64,000 nucleotides of DNA, taken from NCBI GenBank assembly GCA_021849425.1, contig JAJZSY010000009.1, forward strand, positions 1-64,000. The letters run 5' to 3'. The position numbers and the translations under genes were made by a program. Origin of the DNA: Pseudomonadota bacterium (GTDB taxonomy: Bacteria; Pseudomonadota; Alphaproteobacteria; Acetobacterales; Acetobacteraceae). The notes under the pieces were generated by a model. That model did no database searches and had not been told where the DNA came from. It saw nothing but the letters and a program-made list of their open reading frames with translations. Of this stretch, positions 33,501 through 41,103 are shown in pieces; position 1 is the first letter of the stretch, and each line of letters opens with the position of its first letter.

Positions 33501-35546
33501 AATAACCTCGTGATCGGCACCTCCACCACGCCGGTTGCGGTGCTGACAAGCTCCGCCGGCGGGCTCAATGTCCAGACGGTGACGAGCGCTGGCGGCACTT
33601 CGGCGTCTGTCGGTAATGCCGGCTCCCCGGCCGTGACGTCAACCACCGGCGTCAACGGTAATTACACCGGGTCTTCGATTGCAAGCACCAATAACACGAT
33701 TACACTGACTTCGGGCCAGACCCTTACGTTCAGCACGACAGGGACGGGCCTCACGCCGGCTCAGTTGGCCTCTGTCATTTCGGCTACGGGTGGTGGCACT
33801 GTCTCGGTTAGTGGGACCAATGTGGTGTTGACGCCGGGAACGTCGTCGTCGACATTTACATTCCCGACGGGAACGACCTTTACGATCAATACGGCGGCGA
33901 AGACTGTCGCAACCGCAGGAACAATTACCGTTCCTGCCCTGAACACCACGCCGTTCGTTCAGGTTGCCACGTCTGGTAATCTGACCAACAGCACCTTGTC
34001 GGTGACGGGTAACAACTATGGCGCGGTCGCGCAGGGCAACGTTGGCACCACCAACGTCTCGGTGACGGCGGATACTGTCAACGGCGGCGCCCTTGCGGGA
34101 ACCCAGAGCAGCGCAACCGTTGCGTCGACCACCTCGCAAACGGCCACGGCCGATCTGTCGGCGGTCAACGCGCAAACCAACGCCTCGATCACCAGCGCCA
34201 CGGCCTATGGTGGAGCCGAGATCACCAGCTCGGCAACCTCGCCGGCGATTTCGGGATCGACCCTCAGCGTGTCGAATAACTCGCTGAACGCGACGGCCCA
34301 GGCCAACGTCGCGACGACTGCCCTCACGGTCAACGGCACGATTTCGCAGAACAATACGACAGCGGGGACCTACGCGACGTCCGGCGCCCTGGTGTCGAGC
34401 CAGAATGCGACCAATAACGTGACGGCTACCGCGGGTACCGTGGCCACCTCGCCCACGACCACATCGTCGGTCGGCCAGACCGTGACCTCCCCGGGCGCGA
34501 TCGGCTCCAGCTCCAGCCTGGCGCTGAACGGCAACACCACAACGGCCACGGCGAATGCCAACAGCGCGACCAACACGCTGACGGCAAACGCGACGAGGCT
34601 GGACAACCCCACAACCAGCGCGGCGTCGATCACGACGAATCTGCAAACGGTCAATGCGGCATACGCGTTGAACAACACGCAGTCCTCGTCCGGTGCCACC
34701 ACCGGCGTGACCGCCCAGGCCAACAGCTCGGTCAGCAACAGCGATACGGCTGGCAGCACCGGCCTGCAGAGCAGCTCGGTTGTTCTCAACGGTAACACGA
34801 CGACGGCGAACGCCATCGCCAACACCGCGGCGAACACGCTCAACGTCGCGGGCTCGACCGTGAACGCGCCGGCAGCATTGCTGAATAACCAGAACAACGC
34901 CGACTCGGTTTCCGCGGCAGGCACCTCGAACGTTCAGTTCAGCCTGACCGGCGGCACCGCGACCACTCCGGCGGCCTCCGGCTCGACGATTGCACTGACG
35001 AACAATGCTCTGAATGTGCAGGCGGCGGGCAACTCCAGCGTGAACGCACTCAACGCCCTGCCGACCGCGAGCTTCGGCACCCAGGCGGCCGGTGCTTCGG
35101 CTGGCGGAACGACGGCCACCACGGCGCAGTTCGTGGCTCTGAACGCCCAGACCAACAGCGGGTCGGTCAGCGCGACGAGTTCTGAATTCGGTGCAACCGC
35201 GCCCACCAGCCAGTTCAGCGTGGCTCTGAACGGTGCAACCGGCGGTACGGCACAGGTTCAGAACACCAGCGTGAGCGTCATGGGCAATGCCGTCAACGTG
35301 AACGCCTTCGGCAACTCGGCCCAGAACACGGTGACCCTTGCTGGCCTGAATAGTGGCAACGCAACCAGCGCGTTGCAGAACACCCAGGCCAACACTGGCA
35401 ACGTGACCGCCACTGCCGGCTACAACGCCTTCGGCGTCACGACCGGTGCTCCTGGCGCAACTGGCAGCACTGTCAATGTCGCGAATAACAGCATTGTTGC
35501 CCGGGCGACCGGCAACAGCGCCATCAACACGGTTGTTGCTCACTAA
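30549..35546 (+). CDS. Giant repetitive secreted Thr/Ala/Ser/Asn-rich adhesin or fibre protein
   Basis: The 1665-residue protein has a signal peptide (1-31, ending GFA) and then an almost uncharged sequence of Thr, Ala, Ser, Asn, Gly and Val. I find no Cys or Trp in it and only a terminal His. A unit of about 26 residues recurs roughly 18 times, with approximate form [GN]S[ST]-[LVI]-x-[LV]-x-[GN]N-x3-[AV]-x-A-x2-N-[SA]-x2-N-x-[LV]. Between copies are blocks with N-x-Q-S or N-x-Q-T followed by V-[ST]-A. This regular polar/hydrophobic alternation suggests a beta-solenoid or amyloid-like fibre, as in CsgA or HfaD. Start is TTG 30549 with a GGGAGAG site; no ATG fits. It is probably exported through the CsgG-like channel. 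Confidence 0.8.
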   Translation: MKTAKLRTNLLGSTAASLLFFGAMYGGQGFAQTAKTTVGATSAVAAGPGAATGYTSNYFNAQNTPSSTATANLAISATASNQTSGATFTGTGGTGTVANSSTTTANTIAAQATGNTLTNTVDLATIGGTTAGTTGNGLAVLTQEANNATTNGANTYVVAVNATTTANTLQNVTTDAVSGSSLAQSANAISSSATGNASNTTISGAVPVTYVGQGAAGSAVLSSQATTGNALDASANIALSNAQANNSIAGTSAASTTNNTVNLAVNSSAGTNAQTQSLTAAQTGNTVSASYTGNTATSTLSVASGSAPSLDGSALVSNLQSNTQTTAPTGATTSSVTGNSITASVASGASTNNPITLSNGSLTQSGNAISGSSTGNTATNLAELAGTMNLAGATTTQANTSASGTPTNTLQADFGIASQQSQVNSIAAQSSVSGNSITSLAQNVSGSTVSGTGNTINASATNNSVSNAVTIPTSGANAATLDGLIGINSLQTATGSAVTANNSGNTVSLTAGTDGTTTPLATATVSNSTLALTGNGTSASAVGNNAVSATGGAGNALTVSGTNVNAYPNAGTASLAGLTYDGTTLTAAAGLSVGNNQSSSTSPVTATNSGNAIKLTANGTTLTGDTLSLSGAAGTYAAQAIAQSNNASNALSVNADQLAGSAGLASVQTDASGASATLLNPNIEIAANTTGNNPISNSSITLGGANGNILRSLAYGNANANTLNSTSTGLNVYTATAPATAVSLASTSNSADAALALFNSQSETASVTAKATTTNPLLIALGAGNVSGSTVSNTNNQFVAAGYGNQTSNAANVSTTDLAQPTAGATTPAAAFLPVAAVANTSTLSGAVSSTVSGASANTGLFNLTTATGTGTVSGSTLSLSGNNALAQANGNLASANNLTVTGTSLIDASGTAITAPVSYNGTTASVNAGFSVANTQSASNTVSATQTNTGALLSLGGTGAVSNSTLQAQNNNFNASATTNSASNNLVIGTSTTPVAVLTSSAGGLNVQTVTSAGGTSASVGNAGSPAVTSTTGVNGNYTGSSIASTNNTITLTSGQTLTFSTTGTGLTPAQLASVISATGGGTVSVSGTNVVLTPGTSSSTFTFPTGTTFTINTAAKTVATAGTITVPALNTTPFVQVATSGNLTNSTLSVTGNNYGAVAQGNVGTTNVSVTADTVNGGALAGTQSSATVASTTSQTATADLSAVNAQTNASITSATAYGGAEITSSATSPAISGSTLSVSNNSLNATAQANVATTALTVNGTISQNNTTAGTYATSGALVSSQNATNNVTATAGTVATSPTTTSSVGQTVTSPGAIGSSSSLALNGNTTTATANANSATNTLTANATRLDNPTTSAASITTNLQTVNAAYALNNTQSSSGATTGVTAQANSSVSNSDTAGSTGLQSSSVVLNGNTTTANAIANTAANTLNVAGSTVNAPAALLNNQNNADSVSAAGTSNVQFSLTGGTATTPAASGSTIALTNNALNVQAAGNSSVNALNALPTASFGTQAAGASAGGTTATTAQFVALNAQTNSGSVSATSSEFGATAPTSQFSVALNGATGGTAQVQNTSVSVMGNAVNVNAFGNSAQNTVTLAGLNSGNATSALQNTQANTGNVTATAGYNAFGVTTGAPGATGSTVNVANNSIVARATGNSAINTVVAH

Positions 35547-35565
35547 CTGGAGCAAGAACACCTTG

Positions 35566-35595
35566 GAGGGGAAGCATTCGCTTCCCCTCTTTTTT
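35566..35595 (+). terminator. Rho-independent terminator after the giant repeat gene
   Basis: A perfect ten-base-pair stem GAGGGGAAGC/GCTTCCCCTC with loop ATTC is followed by six T. It begins 20 bases after the stop of the large repetitive gene and ends 30 bases before the next start. It separates the export/adhesin transcript from the peptidoglycan-binding gene, at least partly. Confidence 0.92.
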
Positions 35596-35624
35596 GCTTA
35601 ACCGCTTGGACATGGAGTTCATTG

Positions 35625-36251
35625 ATGGGTTGTCGTACGTCTCGTCTCGTCAAGGTCGCAACTGTCGCTCTCGCGTGCGGCTGGTTCGCTTCGCACGCAG
35701 CCCGGGCCGCCGATGCCAGGGGTAATTTCGCCGTCAATGGCATTGGCGCGACATCCTGCGCGGATACGGTCAACGCCATCAACCATGGCCAGGTCGCCGT
35801 GCGTGCGGAGTTGTCGAGCTGGCTGATGGGATATATCAGCGCCCTCAATCGTGTTGATCCCAATACGTTCGATATCGTGCCTGTTCAGTCCGCGAACGCG
35901 ATGACAAACCTCGTTGTCAACATCTGCGCCAAGAACGGCAAGGCGATGGTCGCCGGAGTTGCGAACTCGATTATCGACACGCTGAAACTCGGCGCGATAC
36001 ACACCTCGTCGCCGCTGGTGACGGCGTCGTTCGGCGGCAAGTCCGTCGCGATCCGCGAGACGACCCTGAAGCGTCTTCAGACCTACCTGAAGAAGCATAA
36101 ATATCTTTCAGGCCCGGTGGACGGCCAATTCGGCCCCAGCACTCAAGCCGCGATCAAGGCGTTTCAGGTCAAGCAAAAGCTGGTTGTCAACTCTCTTCCC
36201 GACGCCGAAACGGTGATCCAGGCCGTCGTCGTTCCCGCGATGAAAAAATAA
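35625..36251 (+). CDS. Secreted protein with HdeA-like N-terminal region and peptidoglycan-binding domain
   Basis: The 208-residue product has a signal peptide (1-29, ending ARA). An N-terminal domain (about 40-120) has two Cys and a WLMGYISALN segment, resembling HdeA/Rap1a-like periplasmic folds. The C-terminal PG_binding_1 domain (about 142-195) includes LQTYLKKHKYL, GPVDGQFGPSTQAAIKAFQ. GGAG upstream supports ATG 35625. It lies just after the adhesin terminator with similar base composition. It may anchor the surface structure to the cell wall or act as a periplasmic helper; this is inferred. Confidence 0.78.
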   Translation: MGCRTSRLVKVATVALACGWFASHAARAADARGNFAVNGIGATSCADTVNAINHGQVAVRAELSSWLMGYISALNRVDPNTFDIVPVQSANAMTNLVVNICAKNGKAMVAGVANSIIDTLKLGAIHTSSPLVTASFGGKSVAIRETTLKRLQTYLKKHKYLSGPVDGQFGPSTQAAIKAFQVKQKLVVNSLPDAETVIQAVVVPAMKK

Positions 36252-36256
36252 AGTGG

Positions 36257-36385
36257 ATAGAACATCATTCAACCGGATAGGGATGCTCTATTTCTCAACA
36301 TGGTAGAGCATCATCCGCCGGGATAAGGATGCTCTATTTTTCAATATGATAGAGCATCATCCGACCGGATAACGATGCTCTATTT
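36257..36385. repeat. Three tandem palindromic repeats with 46-base period
   Basis: Copies at 36257-36293, 36303-36340 and 36349-36385 each contain TAGAGCATC...GATGCTCTA arms (first copy degenerate, TAGAACATC) around a CCG/GGAT core. The period is exactly 46 bases with short AT-rich links, and each copy is followed by a T run. The palindrome at 28209-28254 is related, so repeats of this family lie on both sides of the adhesin locus. They may be REP-like elements and may also end transcripts. Confidence 0.85.
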
Positions 36386-36459
36386 CACAGTGCCATGGAT
36401 CATCCCGGAACCCGGCCCCGCTCAGCGCCCCTGTCTGCGCGGGCAAGGCTCCGAAACAC

Positions 36460-36493
36460 GAACCGCCGGCGCGGTCCCCCGCGCCGGCGGTTC
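36460..36493. terminator. GC-rich hairpin terminator after pgk
   Basis: A perfect 13-base-pair stem GAACCGCCGGCGC/GCGCCGGCGGTTC with an eight-base loop lies 22 bases beyond the pgk stop on the minus strand. Read on that strand the stem is followed by GTGTTTC, a modest T stretch. It most likely ends the tkt-gap-pgk transcript and may block transcription from the left. Confidence 0.75.
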
Positions 36494-36515
36494 AATCCAT
36501 TCCGCGCGGTGCCGA

Positions 36516-37709
36516 TCAGTGCTGGCCGAGTGCCGCGACGCCGGGGAGGGTCTTGCCCTCCATCCATTCGAGAAAGGCGCCGCCGGCCGAGGAGACATAG
36601 GTCAGCCGGTCGGTCACGCCGGCCAGGCGCAGCGCCGCCACCGTGTCGCCACCGCCGGCGACCGAGATCAGCCCGCCCGCCGTCGCCTCCGCCACCGCGG
36701 CGGCGAGTCGCATGGTCGAGGCGTCGAAAGGCGGGGTCTCGAAGGCGCCGAGCGGGCCGTTCCAGATCAGCGTCTTCAGCTCCCTCACCGCGGCGATGAT
36801 CGCCGCGGTGGTGGCCGGGCCGACATCGAGCGCCATCGCCTTCGCCGGCACCGCGTTCGCCGGCACGGTTTCGGTGGGCGGGTTCGGCGCGAAGGTTTCG
36901 CTGACCACGAAATCCGACGGCAGCAGGATGCGGCAGCCATGCGCCGCCGCCGATTCGACGATGGCGCGCGCGGTGTCGTGCAGCGCGGGCTCCTGCAACG
37001 ATGTGCCGAGTTCGGCGCCCTGGGCGGCGAGGAAGGTGTTCGCCATCGCGCCGCCGATCACCAGCAGGTCGACTTTGGTGATCAGGTTGGTCAGCAGGTC
37101 GAGCTTGGTGGAGACTTTCGAGCCGCCGACGATGGCGCCGACCGGCCGCTTCGGGTGGCTGAGCGCCGCTTCCAGGGCGGCGAGTTCCGCCTGCATCAGC
37201 CGCCCGGCATAGGCCGGCAGGAGATGGGCGAGACCCTCGGTGGTGGCATGGGCGCGGTGCGCGGCGGAAAAGGCGTCGTTGACGAAGATGTCGCCATTGG
37301 CGGCGATCGCCTTCGCCAGCGCGGGGTCGTTGCTCTCCTCGCCGGGATGGAAGCGGGTGTTTTCCAGCACGAGGATGTCGCCCTCCGCCAGCGCGCCGAC
37401 GGCGGCTTCGGCCGTGGGGCCGACGCAGTCACCGGCGAAGGCGGTGGGCCGACGCAGCACCGCGCCGAGCGCCTCGGCAACCGGACGGAGCGACATCTCG
37501 GGCACGACCTTGCCCTTCGGCCGGTCGAAATGCGACAGCACGATCACCTTCGCACCCTTGCCGGCGAGTTCGACGATGGTCGGCGAGAGGCGCTCGATGC
37601 GGGTGAGGTCGGTGATCCGCCCGTCGCGCAGCGGCACGTTGAGGTCGGCGCGCACGAGCACGCGCTTTCCCCTGACATCGACCCCGTCGAGCGGGCGCCA
37701 GTCCGCCAT
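36516..37709 (-). CDS. pgk: Phosphoglycerate kinase
   Basis: The 397-residue enzyme interconverts 1,3-bisphosphoglycerate plus ADP and 3-phosphoglycerate plus ATP. It has the N-terminal [11 protein letters not shown], the basic-patch [26 protein letters not shown] and the C-terminal nucleotide loop [11 protein letters not shown]. The length is normal. ATG 37709 overlaps the gap stop by one base (TGATG), so the two are coupled. It is the last gene of tkt-gap-pgk. Confidence 0.97.
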   Translation of the reverse strand: MADWRPLDGVDVRGKRVLVRADLNVPLRDGRITDLTRIERLSPTIVELAGKGAKVIVLSHFDRPKGKVVPEMSLRPVAEALGAVLRRPTAFAGDCVGPTAEAAVGALAEGDILVLENTRFHPGEESNDPALAKAIAANGDIFVNDAFSAAHRAHATTEGLAHLLPAYAGRLMQAELAALEAALSHPKRPVGAIVGGSKVSTKLDLLTNLITKVDLLVIGGAMANTFLAAQGAELGTSLQEPALHDTARAIVESAAAHGCRILLPSDFVVSETFAPNPPTETVPANAVPAKAMALDVGPATTAAIIAAVRELKTLIWNGPLGAFETPPFDASTMRLAAAVAEATAGGLISVAGGGDTVAALRLAGVTDRLTYVSSAGGAFLEWMEGKTLPGVAALGQH

Positions 37710-38722
37710 CAGAGCGACCCGAACAGGGCGGCGGTGTCGCTCATCCGGTTCGAGAAGCCCCATTCATTGTCGTACCAGCCCATGACGCGGGTGAGCGCGT
37801 TGTCGATCACCGCGGTCTGCGGCGCATCGAAGCTGCATGAATAGGCGACATGGTTGAAATCGGCGCTGACCAGGGCCTCGGTCGAATAGTCGAGAATGCC
37901 CTTGAGCTTGCCCTCGGAAGCCGCCTTCATCGCCGCGTTGATCTCGTCCCTGCTGGCCTGCGTCTTCAGGTTCACGTCGAGCGAGACGAGCGAGACATTC
38001 GGGGTCGGCACGCGGATCGCGGTGCCGTCGAGCTTGCCCTTCAACTCGGGCAGGACGAGGCCGACGGCGCGGGCCGCGCCCGTGGTGGTCGGGATCATCG
38101 AGAGCGCGGCGGCGCGGGCGCGGTGACGGTCCTTGTGCAGGGTGTCCACCGTCTTCTGGTCGCCGGTATAGGAGTGGATCGTCACCATGTAGCCACGCTC
38201 GATCCCGAAGGTCTCGTGCAGCACCATCGCCATTGGCGCGAGGCAGTTGGTGGTGCAGGAGGCGTTGGAGATGATCGTCATGTCCTTGGTCAGCGTGTGG
38301 TGGTTCACGCCGTAGACGATGGTGGCGTCCACCCCGTCCGCCGGGGCGGAGACCAGGACCTTGCGGGCGCCGGCCTCGATCAGCTTCGCCGCGGCGTCGC
38401 GCTTGGTGAACAGGCCGGTGCATTCCATCGCCACGTCGACACCCTGCATCGGCACCTTCGCCGGGTCGCGCTCGGCGGAAACCCGGATCGGCGCATAGGT
38501 GCGGCCGGCATTGGTGATGACGATGCTGTCGCCCTTCACCTCGACGGTGCCGGGGAAGCGGCCATGCACCGAGTCGTAGCGCAGCAGGTGGGCGTTGTCC
38601 TCGACGCTTCCGAGGTCGTTGATCAGGACGCATTCGACGTCGGAACGCCCGCTCTCGATCATCGCGCGCAGCACGAGGCGCCCGATGCGGCCGAATCCGT
38701 TGATCGCGACTTTGACGGTCAT
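37709..38722 (-). CDS. gap: Glyceraldehyde-3-phosphate dehydrogenase, type I
   Basis: The 337-residue enzyme has the NAD-binding GFGRIGR (9-15), an Asp at residue 36 typical of NAD preference, and the active-site SNASCTTNC with C156. It oxidises glyceraldehyde 3-phosphate to 1,3-bisphosphoglycerate. It lies 57 bases after tkt and overlaps pgk by one base. The central tkt-gap-pgk order is common in Alphaproteobacteria. Confidence 0.96.
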   Translation of the reverse strand: MTVKVAINGFGRIGRLVLRAMIESGRSDVECVLINDLGSVEDNAHLLRYDSVHGRFPGTVEVKGDSIVITNAGRTYAPIRVSAERDPAKVPMQGVDVAMECTGLFTKRDAAAKLIEAGARKVLVSAPADGVDATIVYGVNHHTLTKDMTIISNASCTTNCLAPMAMVLHETFGIERGYMVTIHSYTGDQKTVDTLHKDRHRARAAALSMIPTTTGAARAVGLVLPELKGKLDGTAIRVPTPNVSLVSLDVNLKTQASRDEINAAMKAASEGKLKGILDYSTEALVSADFNHVAYSCSFDAPQTAVIDNALTRVMGWYDNEWGFSNRMSDTAALFGSL

Positions 38723-38779
38723 ATGATGAAGTCTCCCTCGAAAACGTTCAGGTAAGCTCTGGGCTGTGACAGGGGGGAA

Positions 38780-40813
38780 TTACAGCTTCGCTTTCACTGC
38801 CGCAACGACCGCCTCGGCGGTGATGCCGAAATGCTGGAACAGTTTCTGGTAGGGCGCGCTGGCGCCGAAGCCGTGCATGCCGATGAAGGCGCCATCCGCC
38901 CCGAGCAGACGCTCCCAGCCGAAGCCGACCGCCGCCTCCACGCCGATGCGCGGGCCTTCGCCCAGCACCTCGGTGCGGTAGCCGGGGTCCTGGCGTTCGA
39001 GCAGTTCGAAGCTCGGCACCGAGGCGACGGCGACGGCGATTCCCTCGGCCGCCAGCATCTCGCGCGCCTTCAGCGCGAGGGCGACTTCCGAGCCGGTGGC
39101 GAGGATGGTGGCGCGCCGCTGCCCCTCGGCCGGAGCGACGACATAGCCGCCGCGGGCGGAGAGGTTTTCAGCGCCATGATCGCGCGGCAGGGTCGGCATC
39201 GCCTGGCGGCTGAGCACGAGCAGCACCGGCCCGTCCTTGTGCCGCAGCGCGATGTCCCAGCATTCGGCGGTCTCCATCGCGTCGCCGGGGCGCAGCACCA
39301 GCACGTTCGGCATGGCGCGGAACGAGGCGAGATGCTCGACCGGCTGGTGGGTCGGCCCGTCCTCGCCAAGGCCGATCGAATCGTGGGTGAGCACGAAGAT
39401 CGAGCGCACGCGCATCAGCGCGGCAAGGCGGATGGCCGGGCGGCAATAATCGGAAAAGATGAAGAACGTGCCGCCATAGGGGATCAGCCCGCCATGTAGG
39501 GCAATGCCGTTCAGCGTGGTCGCCATGCCATGCTCGCGCACGCCGAAATGCAGATAGCGCCCGGCATGGTCCTTCGCCGTGAACACGCCCATCGACGTGA
39601 CGAAGGTGTTGTTCGAGGGGGTGAGGTCGGCCGAGCCGCCGACCAGTTCCGGCACCACCGGCACCACCGCGTCGAGCGCCATCTGGCTGGCCTGGCGGGT
39701 GGCGATATTCGGCTTCCCGGCGGCGATCGTCTCGCGCAGGGCTTCCATCGCGGTCGTGTATTCGGCCGGCAGGTCGCCGGCGAGGGCGGCGTCGAAGGCG
39801 GCGCGCCGGTCGCTGGCGGCGTGGCGCTTCGCCCAGGCGCGGCGCGCGCCGGCGCCGCGCGCCCCGGCCGCGCGCCAGGGGGCGAGGATCCCGTCCGGCA
39901 CGGTGAAGGGCGGCGCGGTCCAGCCGAGCAGCGCCTTGGCGGCGGCCGCCTCGTCGGCGCCGAGGGGCGAGCCGTGGGTGGCCGGGGTGCCGGCCTTTTT
40001 CGGCGCGCCGAAGCCGATGATGGTGCGGCAGGCGATCAGCGTCGGCTTGCGGCTGCGCAGGGCGAAGCGGATGGCGGCCTCGATCTGCTCGGGGTCGTGC
40101 CCGTCGATCCGGCGGGTGGCCCAGCCATAGCCGGCGAAGCGCTTCAGCACGTCGTCGGTCATCGCGATGTCGGTGCCGCCGTCGATCGAGATCTCGTTGT
40201 CGTCGTAAAAGACGGTGAGCTTGTCGAGGCCGAGATGGCCGGCGATGGCGCAGGCCTCGTGGGACACGCCCTCCATCATGTCGCCATCCGAGGCGATGAC
40301 CCAGGTGCGATGATCGACCAGCCCCTTGCCGAAGCGGGCGGCGAGCATGCGCTCGGCGAGGGCGAAGCCGGTCGCCGTCGAGATGCCCTGGCCGAGCGGG
40401 CCGGTGGTCATTTCGATGGCGGGATGCTCGATCCGCTCGGGATGCCCGGCGGCGCGCGCGCCAAGCTGGCGGAACTGGCGCAGATCCTCGATCGACATGC
40501 CCTCGTAGCCGGTGAGGTGCAGCAGCGCGTAGAGCAGCATCGAGCCGTGGCCGGCCGAGAGGATGAAGCGGTCGCGGTCCGGCCAGTGCGGGTCGGCCGC
40601 GTCGAACTTCATGAACTTCGTCCACAGCACCGTGGCGACATCGGCCATGCCCATCGGCATGCCGGGATGGCCGGACTTCGCGGCCTCGACGCCGTCGATC
40701 GCCAGCGCGCGCACGGCGTTGGCAAGCTGTCGGGTCTCGGTCATCGGCCGGGCGAGGACCGCCTTCTGGCGCTCCAGCGCAATCTCGTTGCCGGCGGTGT
40801 CGCTACTGGCCAT
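38780..40813 (-). CDS. tkt: Transketolase
   Basis: The 677-residue thiamine-diphosphate enzyme exchanges two-carbon units in the pentose phosphate pathway and, where present, the Calvin cycle. It shows SGHPGMPMGMA, the cofactor motif starting GDGDMMEG-like (SDGDMMEG) with the distal NEIS, and the C-terminal EDGPTHQPVEHLASFR. The length is normal. AGGAGG eight bases before ATG 40813 fixes the start. A perfect 12-base palindrome lies just upstream. Confidence 0.96.
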   Translation of the reverse strand: MASSDTAGNEIALERQKAVLARPMTETRQLANAVRALAIDGVEAAKSGHPGMPMGMADVATVLWTKFMKFDAADPHWPDRDRFILSAGHGSMLLYALLHLTGYEGMSIEDLRQFRQLGARAAGHPERIEHPAIEMTTGPLGQGISTATGFALAERMLAARFGKGLVDHRTWVIASDGDMMEGVSHEACAIAGHLGLDKLTVFYDDNEISIDGGTDIAMTDDVLKRFAGYGWATRRIDGHDPEQIEAAIRFALRSRKPTLIACRTIIGFGAPKKAGTPATHGSPLGADEAAAAKALLGWTAPPFTVPDGILAPWRAAGARGAGARRAWAKRHAASDRRAAFDAALAGDLPAEYTTAMEALRETIAAGKPNIATRQASQMALDAVVPVVPELVGGSADLTPSNNTFVTSMGVFTAKDHAGRYLHFGVREHGMATTLNGIALHGGLIPYGGTFFIFSDYCRPAIRLAALMRVRSIFVLTHDSIGLGEDGPTHQPVEHLASFRAMPNVLVLRPGDAMETAECWDIALRHKDGPVLLVLSRQAMPTLPRDHGAENLSARGGYVVAPAEGQRRATILATGSEVALALKAREMLAAEGIAVAVASVPSFELLERQDPGYRTEVLGEGPRIGVEAAVGFGWERLLGADGAFIGMHGFGASAPYQKLFQHFGITAEAVVAAVKAKL

Positions 40814-40836
40814 GTCATCCCTCCTGTTCGGGCCCC

Positions 40837-40848
40837 GGTCTTAAGACC
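40837..40848. promoter_or_regulatory. Perfect palindrome GGTCTTAAGACC upstream of tkt
   Basis: This 12-base palindrome lies 23 bases upstream of the tkt start codon, in the divergent region shared with an ABC transporter gene. Farther up, TTAAGC occurs twice (40888-40893 and 40898-40903), ten bases apart. Position and symmetry fit a regulator site, but the protein is unknown and chance cannot be excluded. Confidence 0.35.
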
Positions 40849-41103
40849 CGCGCCCGGCATCGGCAAGTCAGCTTTGATTCATGCCCGTTAAGCATAATTA
40901 AGCCCGATGGGACGCGCGCCATGACCCCGCAGGTTTGCAGCCGGGGCGCGATGTTCAACCGCCGCGCCGGCGGCCGGGCTCACGATGGCGCGAGAGCGCC
41001 GCGCCGGAGTGTGCCGGAAGGCAAATGATATCGCGGCGCCGGCTGGTCTTGCGGCATCCGCGCCTATATGGGGGCGGGAACACCTGTGGATGCGGAGACA
41101 GAG

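Noticed and set aside
33639-35561. Minus-strand frame of 640 codons opposite the giant repeat gene
   Set aside because: Arg-rich antisense of a Thr/Ala/Asn-rich repeat gene; no start signal and no domain.
36257-36385. Possible CRISPR array
   Set aside because: Only three copies, links of about nine bases are too short for spacers, each unit is itself a long palindrome, and no cas gene is present.
38780-40813. Calvin-cycle (cbb) operon
   Set aside because: tkt-gap-pgk alone also serves glycolysis and the pentose phosphate pathway; no RuBisCO or phosphoribulokinase gene is in the window.
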